A stretch of 56,710 bases of DNA from Draconibacterium orientale (lineage in GTDB: Bacteria; Bacteroidota; Bacteroidia; Bacteroidales; UBA12170), in the NCBI GenBank assembly GCA_020718205.1, contig DYSN01000009.1, positions 1 through 56,710 of the forward strand. Reading direction: 5' to 3'. A program made the position numbers and the translations under genes. The notes below the pieces were generated by a model. It made no database searches, had not been told where the DNA came from, and saw only the letters and a list, made by a program, of their open reading frames with translations. Of this stretch, positions 23,949 through 33,227 are shown piece by piece; within the stretch, counting starts at the first letter, position 1, and each line of letters starts with the position of its first letter.

Positions 23949-26000
23949 TTATTCGATGTGATAAATGAAGTCGTTGTTTCTGTAGTTGGCATTGTCCATA
24001 TACCAATCCTCGAAAAGTTCGCCGTTGCTCTCTACCCAGGGGATAAATTTCAAATGGGCACTATTTATTGGAGCCTTTTCAATAGGATAATCAAATTTAC
24101 TGACAATATTCAAGCCAAAAGGTAAATTGTTTTCTGTTTTGTAGAATCTGCCCGATACTGGCAAAGAGGTGTCGTCGTTGGTGCCAAAGAAGCCATAATC
24201 GGCCAAATCGGTGGGGTTATAGTCGGCCAGGTGAACTTCTCTGCCTCTGTTGCCATTTACAAAGATGAATGGGTTAAATGGAGCCAGTCCAAAATTTCCA
24301 ACAGTCATGGGCGAAGTAAGTTTTAATTCAAGTGTCATAGTGTCGGGAACAATGAAGTCGCGGTCGGTACGGGTATTGCCGTGTCCATGATCCCATGCGT
24401 CGTCAAAAACAATAATGGTAGCATTCGATTGACCAGCTTCTGTTCCATTGCTGTTTACTGTTACGATTCCATGCAAAAGATTTTGACCATTCACATAAGC
24501 GATCTGACTGGGGCTGATTCCTTCCATTTCGAAACCAAAACCATTGTGGAAACTTGCACCTATGGCTCTGACAACAAATTTCGAGATTAATTTAACCACT
24601 TTGTTTTGAGCATTTGTAACTCTGTTGAAATTATAATCGATTACAAGGTCATTGAAATCATAGTCACCTGTCGATGGCCATAAATCTTCGAATGCCAGAG
24701 TGCCGTAATGATTCTCGCTGCTATAGTAGTTATTGAAAGCCAGTTCAGGGTCAGTTGGGTATTCGTCTATGTCGTCAGAAACTCCGTCACCGTCGGTATC
24801 TGTTGGAGTTGGATCTAATGGAGGAAAACCATCGGTTTCAACAGCTTCAATAGGGTCAACGGTAGCAAAAAATATGGCATCGTTAAAATCGTTGTCGCCG
24901 CCTGGACGGATTAAATCTTCGAAACTTACTACAAAACGGTCGTTTTCAGCATCTTCCAACAGAACTACATGTTGCTTATAGGTTGGGTTCGATTCAGGAT
25001 TTAAAGATTTATCACTGTAGAGAAGTCCTAAACCTGTAGTAGCAGTTTGAGAAGTTTGATCCCAGCCATTGCGCATCAGAATCCAGGCAATAACAGTTCC
25101 GGCTTCAAAATTTCCAATAAAAACTTTGTCACCAGGAGTTAATCCACCACCGCTTCCATTAAAAGAAACATTGGGGAAAACAACGGTACAAGATTCTACA
25201 TCGGCTGTGGTTTGTGGAGGAAAATCTCTGTGGTAGGTATAATAGGCCAATACATTTTTATAACCGGCACCTTCAGAAACAAAGGTAATCCAAACATCGG
25301 CATCTTCAGTAAGAGTAAGGTTTTGACGGTTAACATCGTAAAGATACTCTGGATGATAAGTAGGAACAGGTCTGTTTTCAGGCAATGCATTATTGATATC
25401 TGCCATCATCGCTGGAGTAATATAATCGCCAACAGGCTCGAGATAATTTGGAACACCAACACTGTTATATGTGCCCATCAAATTGATTGTGATATTGGTG
25501 TTGTTTTGACTTTTTAGAGTAGCTGACTGAGGAGCAGGGGTAAACAACTGGCTGGCAAAGCTGGTTGGAGTTCCACCAAAGGTAAACATTACCTGTCCAT
25601 TTTGAACTGGTACTTTGGCTTCGTTTACAAATCCAATATGATCGGTTGCAATAACAACTTCAGTCAAATGGTTTGGGATTCTGTAGTCGAGCTCAAAAAT
25701 CCCGTCTTCGTTGGTAATACCATTGATAATGGCCGAACCGCCATTTTCTTTGAAATCGGTATAAACGCTCACTTTAACACCTGCAACAGCCTGATTTTGT
25801 CTGTCGAGGGTGGCAATGTGGATATTTGAAACAGCAGATGTTTCCCAGTTAAACGATTCGGAAGCTTTTACATCCTTCATAGTAACGGCATTATTTGATG
25901 TGCCATCAGGATTTTCTTCCAATTGCGGTAATTGCTTGCTGCAAGATGTGGAGATTACAACTCCAACTGCTAATAACCCAAATAAATTTAAAATTTTCAT
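23949..26000 (-). CDS. LruC/DUF4114-domain surface lipoprotein
   Basis: 683 aa. Lipoprotein signal with Cys20 (VVISTSCSK). An N-terminal carboxypeptidase-regulatory-like Ig domain (about 55-130: SNIHIATLDRQNQAVAGVKV) is followed by a DUF4114-type region (about 295-385, with GGDNDFNDAIFFATVDP), a calcium-binding DTDGDGVSDDIDEYPTDP linker (about 400-415) and a C-terminal LruC domain (about 430-680, DLWPSTGDYDFNDLVIDYNF). LruC proteins are Bacteroidota and spirochaete lipoproteins of unknown detailed role, probably on the outer surface. The paired NDFND and YDFND acidic loops look like calcium sites. Monocistronic. Confidence 0.85.
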   Translation of the reverse strand: MKILNLFGLLAVGVVISTSCSKQLPQLEENPDGTSNNAVTMKDVKASESFNWETSAVSNIHIATLDRQNQAVAGVKVSVYTDFKENGGSAIINGITNEDGIFELDYRIPNHLTEVVIATDHIGFVNEAKVPVQNGQVMFTFGGTPTSFASQLFTPAPQSATLKSQNNTNITINLMGTYNSVGVPNYLEPVGDYITPAMMADINNALPENRPVPTYHPEYLYDVNRQNLTLTEDADVWITFVSEGAGYKNVLAYYTYHRDFPPQTTADVESCTVVFPNVSFNGSGGGLTPGDKVFIGNFEAGTVIAWILMRNGWDQTSQTATTGLGLLYSDKSLNPESNPTYKQHVVLLEDAENDRFVVSFEDLIRPGGDNDFNDAIFFATVDPIEAVETDGFPPLDPTPTDTDGDGVSDDIDEYPTDPELAFNNYYSSENHYGTLAFEDLWPSTGDYDFNDLVIDYNFNRVTNAQNKVVKLISKFVVRAIGASFHNGFGFEMEGISPSQIAYVNGQNLLHGIVTVNSNGTEAGQSNATIIVFDDAWDHGHGNTRTDRDFIVPDTMTLELKLTSPMTVGNFGLAPFNPFIFVNGNRGREVHLADYNPTDLADYGFFGTNDDTSLPVSGRFYKTENNLPFGLNIVSKFDYPIEKAPINSAHLKFIPWVESNGELFEDWYMDNANYRNNDFIYHIE

Positions 26001-26341
26001 GGTTTTCTCTTTTTTATTAGCTTCGGCTCAAAGAAGCTTGTTTGTGACTCAATTCTTTCTGTTATATGGAAAAGAGTCGGGTATGTTCGGTAGAATTTAG
26101 GAGTGTGTGGTTTGACCTCGCAAATGTAGCATATTAACTCGTACGTGTAATGTTAAATTTCCACTAATAATCTTTTTGTCCAATATTAATTCATTGTAAT
26201 AAAATTTGGAAAGTGCTGAAATGATGTCGGATACTTCGCCAGCTTAGATAGATTCTTAGTATTGAAAAGAAAAGAAGCCCAAAACCAAAGCAATATCTGC
26301 CATTTTAAGCCGGATGAATAAAAGCCTGAAATTTAGTTTAT
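26001..26341. other. Gene-free spacer, 341 bp
   Basis: It holds a TACATTTGC -7 box on the minus strand (complement of 26120-26128), which could start the LruC transcript with a leader of about 115 nt. No convincing -33 element, hairpin terminator, tRNA or small ORF was seen in the rest. Confidence 0.4.
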
Positions 26342-27595
26342 CTAAGGTATAAGGGTCACTTTAATAGTTTCGATACGGTTTTCGGTGGCTTTGAGTATGG
26401 TAAAGGAATATTCTCTGAGTTTAATTATTTCGCCAGGTTTAGGAATGCTGCCACTGTTAATAATGAGATATCCTGCCAGGGTTTCGTAATCGTCGCCTTC
26501 TGGAATTTTGAGTTGATATTTTTCATTGATAAAATCAATTTCAATTCGGCCCGAGAACACATACTCGTTCTCTTTCAGCTTCTTGTGAACAATATTATCT
26601 CTATCGTGTTCATCTTCAATTTCTCCAAATATCTCTTCCATCACATCTTCCAGGGTAACCAATCCGCTGGTACCTCCAAACTCATCAACTACCACAGCGA
26701 TGGTTTTGTTTTTCTTAATTAACATCGAAAGTACCGTTTGAGCTGATATGGTTTCGGGGAGATAGTCAATGGGCCTAAGAATGGCCTGTATATTTTGCGG
26801 AGTATGGAACAAGTCGAAATTGTGAACATAGCCAATAATATTGTCAATATTGTCGTTGTAAACCACAACCTTGGAATGCCCTGTTTTAACAAATAGACTT
26901 TTTAGAGTCTCCAGTTCGTCATTCACATCAATCGAAGCCATATCGGTTCGGGGAATCATACAATCACGAATTTTAACGGTACGAAATTCTATGGCATTTT
27001 TGAATATTTCTTTTTCCGAATCGCCAATGGCAATGGACTCTTCCACGTCGTTGATATCCTGAACCAGCTCGTTTAGCTCGTTGGCCGAAAAAGTATTGCT
27101 TTCTCCTTTAACCCTGATGCCAAACAGTAAACGAATTATGTTTTTGGCTAACCAATAAATGAAAACAACTATTGGCGAAAACAAATAGTAAAGAATAAAT
27201 GCGGGGATAGAAAAAAACTTTAAGGTTTGGTTGGGGTTGATGCTAAAAATGGCTTTGGGAATAAATTCAGCAAAAACAAGTATGATGATAGTAGAAACAA
27301 GTGTTTGCAAAAGAAGGAGGATAAATTCGTTGTTGCTTCCAATAAAATCGGTAATGGGTTGTTGGAGTGCATCGGAGATAGCAAAACCATAAATTACCAG
27401 TGCTATATTGTTGCCAAGCAACAAAGAAGCAATCATTTTACTGGGTTGTCGATAAATATTATATAACCATGGACTGGAGCTCCCTTTTTTCTCAAGCTCC
27501 AGTTTGAGTCTCGATGAGCGTATAAAAGCAATTTCGAGCCCGCTAAAAAAGGCTGAAAAAACCAGACTCCAGATTATTATTTGAAATTCGCTCAT
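26342..27595 (-). CDS. CNNM/CorC-family (hemolysin C-like) membrane protein with CBS pair
   Basis: 417 aa. A DUF21 membrane domain with about four helices (about 4-22, 54-78, 88-112, 122-146) contains SAFFSGLEIAFIRSSRLKLE and the LLLGNNIALVIYG motif. A CBS pair spans about 205-325 (RDCMIPRTDMASIDV; VVVDEFGGTSGLVTLEDVMEEIFGEI) and a CorC/HlyC domain ends the protein. The family transports or regulates divalent cations such as magnesium; GldE is a relative. The start overlaps the lptC stop by four bases, so it is the last gene of the coaX operon. Confidence 0.88.
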   Translation of the reverse strand: MSEFQIIIWSLVFSAFFSGLEIAFIRSSRLKLELEKKGSSSPWLYNIYRQPSKMIASLLLGNNIALVIYGFAISDALQQPITDFIGSNNEFILLLLQTLVSTIIILVFAEFIPKAIFSINPNQTLKFFSIPAFILYYLFSPIVVFIYWLAKNIIRLLFGIRVKGESNTFSANELNELVQDINDVEESIAIGDSEKEIFKNAIEFRTVKIRDCMIPRTDMASIDVNDELETLKSLFVKTGHSKVVVYNDNIDNIIGYVHNFDLFHTPQNIQAILRPIDYLPETISAQTVLSMLIKKNKTIAVVVDEFGGTSGLVTLEDVMEEIFGEIEDEHDRDNIVHKKLKENEYVFSGRIEIDFINEKYQLKIPEGDDYETLAGYLIINSGSIPKPGEIIKLREYSFTILKATENRIETIKVTLIP

Positions 27596-28173
27596 TGTTG
27601 TGTACTATCTTTCTCCACAATATCTATGGTTGCTCTTACTTGAAAAAGTTCAAAATGTTCCAGGTTTTCATTTGCCCTCATGCTGTCTCCATGCATAATT
27701 CGCCCACTTTCTTTAATGGTTACAAATGCGTTATTGTATATAATCTTTTCTGTCTGATCCCAAAACAAAACTTCGGTGTATAGCTCCTTCCCATTTTTAA
27801 AGTCAAAGATGATAACATTTTTCCGAACCTCCATAAGTTTTTTTTTGTCGTAGCTAATGGCATAATCCGCTTTAATCTCGGATGATGCTATATCAGCGGA
27901 ATCATAAAAAACAACATGTATCCCTTTGGGGAACAGCATATAGGAATTTTCTCCGGAGTATTTGTCTAATTGCGGACTTTTAATAATGGCTTTGAGTTTT
28001 CCCGAATCGGTATATTGAACCACAAGATCCTTCACTGTTTCGGTGGGGAGGGTATCCTGAACTGTTAATGATTTAATTACATTCATATTGTTCTCACAAG
28101 AAAAAAGCATAACCATCAATGAAATGATGGTTATGCTTTTAAAAATGAGTTTGTATATCGATAACAGATTCAA
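27592..28173 (-). CDS. lptC: LptC-like LPS export protein
   Basis: 193 aa. N-terminal hydrophobic segment with Cys (about 13-26, VMLFSCENN), then the LptC beta-jellyroll pattern: VQYTDSGKLKAIIKSPQLDKY, MLFPKGIHVVFYD, ADYAISYDKKKLMEVRKNV, FDFKNGKELYTEVLFWD, YNNAFVTIKESGRIMHGDSM. LptC links the inner-membrane ABC exporter to the periplasmic LPS bridge. Neighbours are a TPR protein upstream and a CorC-like protein downstream, an order common in Bacteroidota. The Cys suggests lipid anchoring rather than a plain membrane helix. Confidence 0.9.
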   Translation of the reverse strand: MNLLSIYKLIFKSITIISLMVMLFSCENNMNVIKSLTVQDTLPTETVKDLVVQYTDSGKLKAIIKSPQLDKYSGENSYMLFPKGIHVVFYDSADIASSEIKADYAISYDKKKLMEVRKNVIIFDFKNGKELYTEVLFWDQTEKIIYNNAFVTIKESGRIMHGDSMRANENLEHFELFQVRATIDIVEKDSTQQ

Positions 28174-28179
28174 AACAAG

Positions 28180-29586
28180 TTATTTAGCGGCTCTAATGGT
28201 TGTGGTTTCCCCAATCCAGCAATCCAGTGAATAAGAATCGCCTTCCTTATGATCGTGGAAGAAAATGGTTTCTGTTGTTGGGAAATATTTTGAATAAGTT
28301 GCAATTCTGGAGTTTGCCAGTTCTGCAATAGATGAGTCGGCATTTCTGGCTTGAACATATTTGTCAACAGCAGCCCAATATGCAGCTTTGCTCGAGAACT
28401 CGTTGCCTCCACACTCCGACGCCGATGCAGCATACATATCGCCAATCATGATATAGAGCATTCCGTCTGTAGGATTTAGCTCCAGCGATTGGCGTGCATA
28501 GCTGCGCGATTTGGAGAACTGGTTGAGTTTGTAGTATATTTTGGCCAAATCGCTCAACACATCGGCTTTTTCCTTGGGGGTTTCGAGCATACCAACAGCT
28601 TCTTCGAGGTATTTACTTGCTTCGGTGTATTTTTCTTTCTCTATGAGCATTTTACCCATCAAGATAGCAGAGCTTGGTGTTGGTTCCAGCTGGTATAGCT
28701 TTTCTGTAGCACCAAAAAATAATTCAGAAGAGGTACATTTTTTCTTCTTCAGTATTTTGGTAATTTTTTTAAGCAAAGAGATATCACTATTGTTATCGGC
28801 GAATTTTTTAGCATAGATACCTACCAAAGCGTCGCAGGTTGCATAAGGCTCAAAAGTACTTTCTATACTTCCCTGTGCGTTTTGCCATTGTGCTAAAACC
28901 TTGGGGTTATTGGCATTTTTCTCTATATTCGACTCAATCAAACTGCTGAGTTCGTCGTATGTATCAACAACACTCGACTCTTCGGCCTTGCCATTTTTTA
29001 CCTTCTTTATGGTTGCTCTGAAATAATAAACCAAGCTGCTAACCGAGGCATTGTCTTGCTCAAGTGCAATAGATTCTTTTAAAAAGCCATAGGCTTCTTC
29101 ACATCTGTCGGGGGTCAGGGTCATCATATCAACGCCAAGTCTTCCATAAATTTCGCCCTTCATGTTCTGAGTTCCTTTAGTTGGGAAATTTTCCAAACGC
29201 TGAAGATATACCATTTTTATGGTGTCCATATAAGCATCTTTTTGATTATCAGGAGCTTTCTCAAATTTGTAATTCATCATTTTCAGGCCATCCAGATACA
29301 TGTTTTGTGATGCTTTGGGGCAGGAAAAAAATACTTTTCTCCATGGAACCAAGGCATCCAGCACAGCATTGCCGGTATAGTCGGTTGACTTCCATTGTTT
29401 GAAATATTCCTGATACAGCGAAAGATTGGTTATACAGGCAACGCTGTCGGCACCATATTTACCGCCTCCCTGAGAATTGTTGTCAATTGAAATCATTGAA
29501 TTTCTGCTGGTAACTCCATTCGCAAAAACGTTGATTCCACCTGCTAAGAGGGCCAAGACTACTAAGAGAATTTTAAAATTTTTCAT
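28180..29586 (-). CDS. Tetratricopeptide-repeat periplasmic protein
   Basis: 468 aa. Signal peptide MKNFKILLVVLALLAGGINVFA. Several TPR-like units are visible, clearest at about 305-395 (YTEASKYLEEAVGMLETPKEKADVLSDLAKIYYKLNQFSKSRSYA split across two repeats, then LNPTDGMLYIMIGDMYAAS). Function is unknown; such proteins scaffold envelope assemblies. It sits 11 bp from the upstream outer-membrane gene and 6 bp from lptC, so it is firmly inside the operon and may serve the outer membrane. Confidence 0.8.
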   Translation of the reverse strand: MKNFKILLVVLALLAGGINVFANGVTSRNSMISIDNNSQGGGKYGADSVACITNLSLYQEYFKQWKSTDYTGNAVLDALVPWRKVFFSCPKASQNMYLDGLKMMNYKFEKAPDNQKDAYMDTIKMVYLQRLENFPTKGTQNMKGEIYGRLGVDMMTLTPDRCEEAYGFLKESIALEQDNASVSSLVYYFRATIKKVKNGKAEESSVVDTYDELSSLIESNIEKNANNPKVLAQWQNAQGSIESTFEPYATCDALVGIYAKKFADNNSDISLLKKITKILKKKKCTSSELFFGATEKLYQLEPTPSSAILMGKMLIEKEKYTEASKYLEEAVGMLETPKEKADVLSDLAKIYYKLNQFSKSRSYARQSLELNPTDGMLYIMIGDMYAASASECGGNEFSSKAAYWAAVDKYVQARNADSSIAELANSRIATYSKYFPTTETIFFHDHKEGDSYSLDCWIGETTTIRAAK

Positions 29587-29597
29587 TATTATTAATT

Positions 29598-30878
29598 TTA
29601 TAAATATTTACTTTTTCTAAACCAGGTTTCTTTTATGGCTATACCAAGTAAAACCCTGAAATATCTTTCCTGAATCAGCGACTTATCTATGGTTCCGTTT
29701 TGTCCCAGCTCGAAGCCTAAATCAACAAAAGTTTTGCTTTTGCGTAGGGGTAATCCAAATCCAACCGAAAGAGCATATTCTTTAAGTTCTGTATCTTCAA
29801 ATTTCATGCCGAGATGTTCGTAGCGGAAGCCCATTCTGTAGTGAACCATCTTCCAATAGGCTGAAAGTGTGTTACTTTCAGGAATAAATTCCGCTCCTAT
29901 GCTTGCCGATAATTTATTACTATAGCCAATGTTTTGGTCTTTATATTTGAATTTTTCCCAGTTTTCAAAGTGAAAATCGAAACCAACGGTGAGTTTGTTC
30001 TCCTTTACCCAAGCTATTCCAGCTCCAAAAGTGTAGGGAAGAGTTAGGGTTGCTTTTTGTGCGCTCCAGATTCGAATGGTATCTATTGATGAATTATTGT
30101 AAACATCGTTGCCAAAATAGGTCATCGATACGTAGTCGAAGGTGGTATTTAATTTGGAGTTATTGCCGTAGGTAAGTCCAAACGAAAGGGTATTGGTAGC
30201 ATTCAGGGGTTGATGATATTGAATACCTGCTTCGAAGAAATACCCTTTTAGCACCACCTTTTCTTTTACCAAGGTATTGAAAATAAAGGCGGAGTCGGGG
30301 AAAGTAACGCCCTTGCTGTGATCTAATTTTCCAAAATAATAGGTTGAGTTGATGCCAATGGCAAGTCTTTTATTAATGGAGAAGGCATTTCCCCAGGTTA
30401 TGGCATCTAAACCGCCATCTCCTTCGTAGATGAATTTTGTAGTTCCTCCATTTTCAACTTCGCTATAATCATAAACCTCATATCCTACCGATGAGTATGG
30501 AAGTATGACCAGAGAAGTTTTCCACCATCGGGCCAAAGGAAATGCAATACCCAGATGGTTAATATTGGCCGATGAAAATTTACTGGTCAAATCGCTGGTG
30601 CGATAGGAGCTGTTGGTGAGGCCGACACCCAAATTGCCCACGAATGACAAGGAGTCAATTCCGGAGAGCCCCGCAGGATTTACCATGTTAATATACATAT
30701 TGTTGCGCAAAGCTATATCAATGCCGCCCATACTCAGGGCTCTGATATTTCCTTTTTTATAATTATCGCCCAATCCAATAAACGAATAAGGGGAAGTAAC
30801 ATCTCCCTGCGCGTACAATTTAAAGCCAAAAATGGCCAAAATAGTGATAATGAGTAATGAAATTGTTCTATTGTTCAT
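29598..30878 (-). CDS. Outer-membrane beta-barrel protein
   Basis: 426 aa with a signal peptide (cleavage near KLYAQ). The mature N-terminus TSPYSFIGLGDNYKKGNIRALSMGGI and INMVNPAGLSGIDS resembles FadL/PorV-like Bacteroidota outer-membrane proteins in which a short plug precedes the barrel, and many strands follow to the end. Substrate unknown. Its start overlaps the coaX end by 11 bases, so it is translated from the coaX transcript. Confidence 0.75.
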   Translation of the reverse strand: MNNRTISLLIITILAIFGFKLYAQGDVTSPYSFIGLGDNYKKGNIRALSMGGIDIALRNNMYINMVNPAGLSGIDSLSFVGNLGVGLTNSSYRTSDLTSKFSSANINHLGIAFPLARWWKTSLVILPYSSVGYEVYDYSEVENGGTTKFIYEGDGGLDAITWGNAFSINKRLAIGINSTYYFGKLDHSKGVTFPDSAFIFNTLVKEKVVLKGYFFEAGIQYHQPLNATNTLSFGLTYGNNSKLNTTFDYVSMTYFGNDVYNNSSIDTIRIWSAQKATLTLPYTFGAGIAWVKENKLTVGFDFHFENWEKFKYKDQNIGYSNKLSASIGAEFIPESNTLSAYWKMVHYRMGFRYEHLGMKFEDTELKEYALSVGFGLPLRKSKTFVDLGFELGQNGTIDKSLIQERYFRVLLGIAIKETWFRKSKYL

Positions 30879-31599
30879 TAAACTGAAGTATATAATTTAA
30901 GCCTTTTAGCACTAAATTTTCGGCTACAAAGATGTTATATTTTAGGCTTTTTTCAAAATAATAAACATCACCACCGGTTAAAATTATTTTTAAATCGCTG
31001 TAAAGCGATTGGTAATTTTCAATCATGCCATTTACTTCGGCAATTATTCCATTCACAATGCCGCTATTTAAACACGTCATAGTGTCGTTCCCCAGCATTG
31101 GTGCGTTCTCCGGAATCGTTGCCAAAGGAAGCATATCGGTAAATTGATGAAGTGCCTTGGCTTTAAGTCGAATGCCCAACGAAATGGCTCCCCCCAAATA
31201 TTCGCCCGTTTTACTCACCAAATCGTAGGTTATGCTGCTGCCTGCATCAATGATTAAAATATTTTCACATGGAAAAGTGTGCCAGGCTCCAATGGCTGCT
31301 GCCAGTCTGTCTTTTCCCAGGGTTTGGGGAGTAAGATATTGGTTTTGAATGGGAATGGCGGTTTCGTGGGTAAAATGCACAAAACTGAAATTCGATTTCA
31401 AATAGGCAATTAAATGAATATCTACTTTAACCACATTGCAAAGAATGGCATGCTGCAGCGATTTGTAGGTTTGCCTGAATTCTTCAATAATCTGAATGGC
31501 ATCGGATTCTGTAGCTCTGTAATCGAGCATGGTTTCGTCACCAAATACGGCAATTTTCTTTAGAGTGTTCCCAAAATCCAGTATTAATCGGTATTTCAT
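30868..31599 (-). CDS. coaX: Type III pantothenate kinase
   Basis: 243 aa. It phosphorylates pantothenate, the first step to coenzyme A. ASKHA-fold signatures: N-terminal LILDFGNTLKK (phosphate 1 motif), GKDRLAAAIGAW, the second motif LIIDAGSSITYDLVSKTGEYLGGAISLGIRLK and ILTGGDVYYF near the end (each part shorter than a full domain). It is the first gene of a five-gene minus-strand operon, divergent from purB. No other pantothenate kinase is in the window. Confidence 0.93.
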   Translation of the reverse strand: MKYRLILDFGNTLKKIAVFGDETMLDYRATESDAIQIIEEFRQTYKSLQHAILCNVVKVDIHLIAYLKSNFSFVHFTHETAIPIQNQYLTPQTLGKDRLAAAIGAWHTFPCENILIIDAGSSITYDLVSKTGEYLGGAISLGIRLKAKALHQFTDMLPLATIPENAPMLGNDTMTCLNSGIVNGIIAEVNGMIENYQSLYSDLKIILTGGDVYYFEKSLKYNIFVAENLVLKGLNYILQFNEQ

Positions 31600-31617
31600 T
31601 CAAATTCTATTTTGCGC

Positions 31618-31625
31618 CAAAACTA
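31618..31625 (-). promoter_or_regulatory. -7 box TAGTTTTG for the coaX operon
   Basis: It matches TAnnTTTG on the minus strand and predicts a leader of about 15 nt. The 254-bp divergent region to purB also holds two TTAACATT copies (about 31638 and 31668) whose role is unknown. Confidence 0.45.
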
Positions 31626-31833
31626 AATGTTTTCGTGTTAACATTGATGGGGTGTGTTTGTATCTTAACATTAATTAACCTGAAAATCATTAAAATACGA
31701 GCCTTTTCCGGGGCGCGTCTCCGATGATAATTTGGTTCGTTTGTTCTCATTTTTTTCCCCAAAAGAGTACGGATTTCTGTTGTGGTTTGAAAGCCAATGT
31801 ATGTTGAAGCTCATAGGTTTCCGGGTAAATATG

Positions 31834-31841
31834 TATCTTTG
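31834..31841 (+). promoter_or_regulatory. -7 box TATCTTTG for purB
   Basis: It matches TAnnTTTG and predicts a leader of only about 9 nt before the ATG at 31854. Confidence 0.55.
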
Positions 31842-31853
31842 TAAAAAATTTTA

Positions 31854-33212
31854 ATGACAATGGAACTTTCGCATCTTAATGCCATATCGCCAATTGATGG
31901 ACGCTACAGAAACAAGACTTGGAAACTGGCAGCCTTTTTTTCGGAGGAAGGATTGATTAAATACAGGGTTTGGGTTGAAGTAGAGTATTTTATTGCTCTT
32001 TGTCAATTGCCCTTGCCTCAATTGGCTTCATTCGATCAAAGTGGTTTTCAGGAACTTCGAAAGTTATACGAGAATTTTACATCGGTCGATGCCCTTAGAA
32101 TTAAAGAAATAGAGAATACTACCAATCATGATGTAAAAGCCGTTGAGTATTTTTTAAAAGAGAAATTTGAGTTGATGAAAATTGGCTCCTTCAAGGAATT
32201 TATCCATTTTGGGCTCACCAGCCAGGATATTAATAACACCGCTACTCCCATGAGCCTGAAGCATGGCTTTTCTGAGGTTCTAAAGCCCGAATTCGACGAG
32301 TTGCTCAAAGAGTTAACCCAAATGGCCGAAACCTGGCGCCAGATTCCTATGCTGGCCCGAACCCACGGTCAGCCGGCTTCTCCAACCCGTTTGGGGAAAG
32401 AAATATATGTGTTTGTTGAGCGGCTTAAAAATCAGTTGGCCATGCTTCAAGACATTCCTTTTGCAGCTAAATTTGGTGGTGCTACCGGAAACTTTAATGC
32501 CCATCATATTGCGTATCATCAGATCGACTGGGTACAATTTGGTAACGAATTTGCTCATAATCACCTGGGATTAATGCGATTGCAGAACACAACGCAAATA
32601 GAACATTACGATTATCTGGCGGCTTTCTTCGATAATTTAAAGCGGATTAATAATATACTTCTTGATTTAAACCGCGATATATGGACTTATATATCAATGG
32701 ATTATTTTAAGCAAATAATAAAATCCGGTGAAGTAGGATCCAGTGCTATGCCGCATAAGGTTAACCCCATCGATTTTGAGAATTCCGAAGGAAATCTGGG
32801 GCTGGCCAATGCGTTGTTCGAGCATTTGGCAGCCAAATTGCCAGTTTCGCGATTGCAACGCGACTTAACAGATTCCACGGTCACCCGAAATATTGGGGTT
32901 CCGCTGGCGCATACCCTCATTGCGCTTCAATCGCTCCGAAAGGGCTTGGGAAAACTTATTCTCAATGAGCTGAAAATTAATGAGGATTTAGAAAACAACT
33001 GGGCTGTGGTGGCCGAAGCCATCCAAACCATTCTCCGACGCGAAAATTATCCCAATCCCTATGAAGCACTCAAAGAACTCACCAGAACTCATCATAAAAT
33101 GAATGCGCAAACCATGGCTTCTTTTATCAATAGCTTAGACGTTTCGGAATCAATTAAAGTCGAACTTCGACAAATCACTCCTTCCAATTATACTGGAATT
33201 GTCAACTATTAA
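31854..33212 (+). CDS. purB: Adenylosuccinate lyase
   Basis: 452 aa, long E. coli-like form. It splits SAICAR and adenylosuccinate to release fumarate in purine synthesis. Conserved segments: NAISPIDGRYRN at the N-terminus, TTNHDVKAVEYF (about 89-100), TRTHGQPASPT-like ARTHGQPASPT (about 168-178) and the fumarase/lyase signature SSAMPHKVNP (about 296-305). An ATG six bases later (MELSHLNA) is an alternative start. Followed after 15 bp by a glycosyltransferase gene. Confidence 0.96.
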   Translation: MTMELSHLNAISPIDGRYRNKTWKLAAFFSEEGLIKYRVWVEVEYFIALCQLPLPQLASFDQSGFQELRKLYENFTSVDALRIKEIENTTNHDVKAVEYFLKEKFELMKIGSFKEFIHFGLTSQDINNTATPMSLKHGFSEVLKPEFDELLKELTQMAETWRQIPMLARTHGQPASPTRLGKEIYVFVERLKNQLAMLQDIPFAAKFGGATGNFNAHHIAYHQIDWVQFGNEFAHNHLGLMRLQNTTQIEHYDYLAAFFDNLKRINNILLDLNRDIWTYISMDYFKQIIKSGEVGSSAMPHKVNPIDFENSEGNLGLANALFEHLAAKLPVSRLQRDLTDSTVTRNIGVPLAHTLIALQSLRKGLGKLILNELKINEDLENNWAVVAEAIQTILRRENYPNPYEALKELTRTHHKMNAQTMASFINSLDVSESIKVELRQITPSNYTGIVNY

Positions 33213-33227
33213 GCGGCAAGCAAAAAA

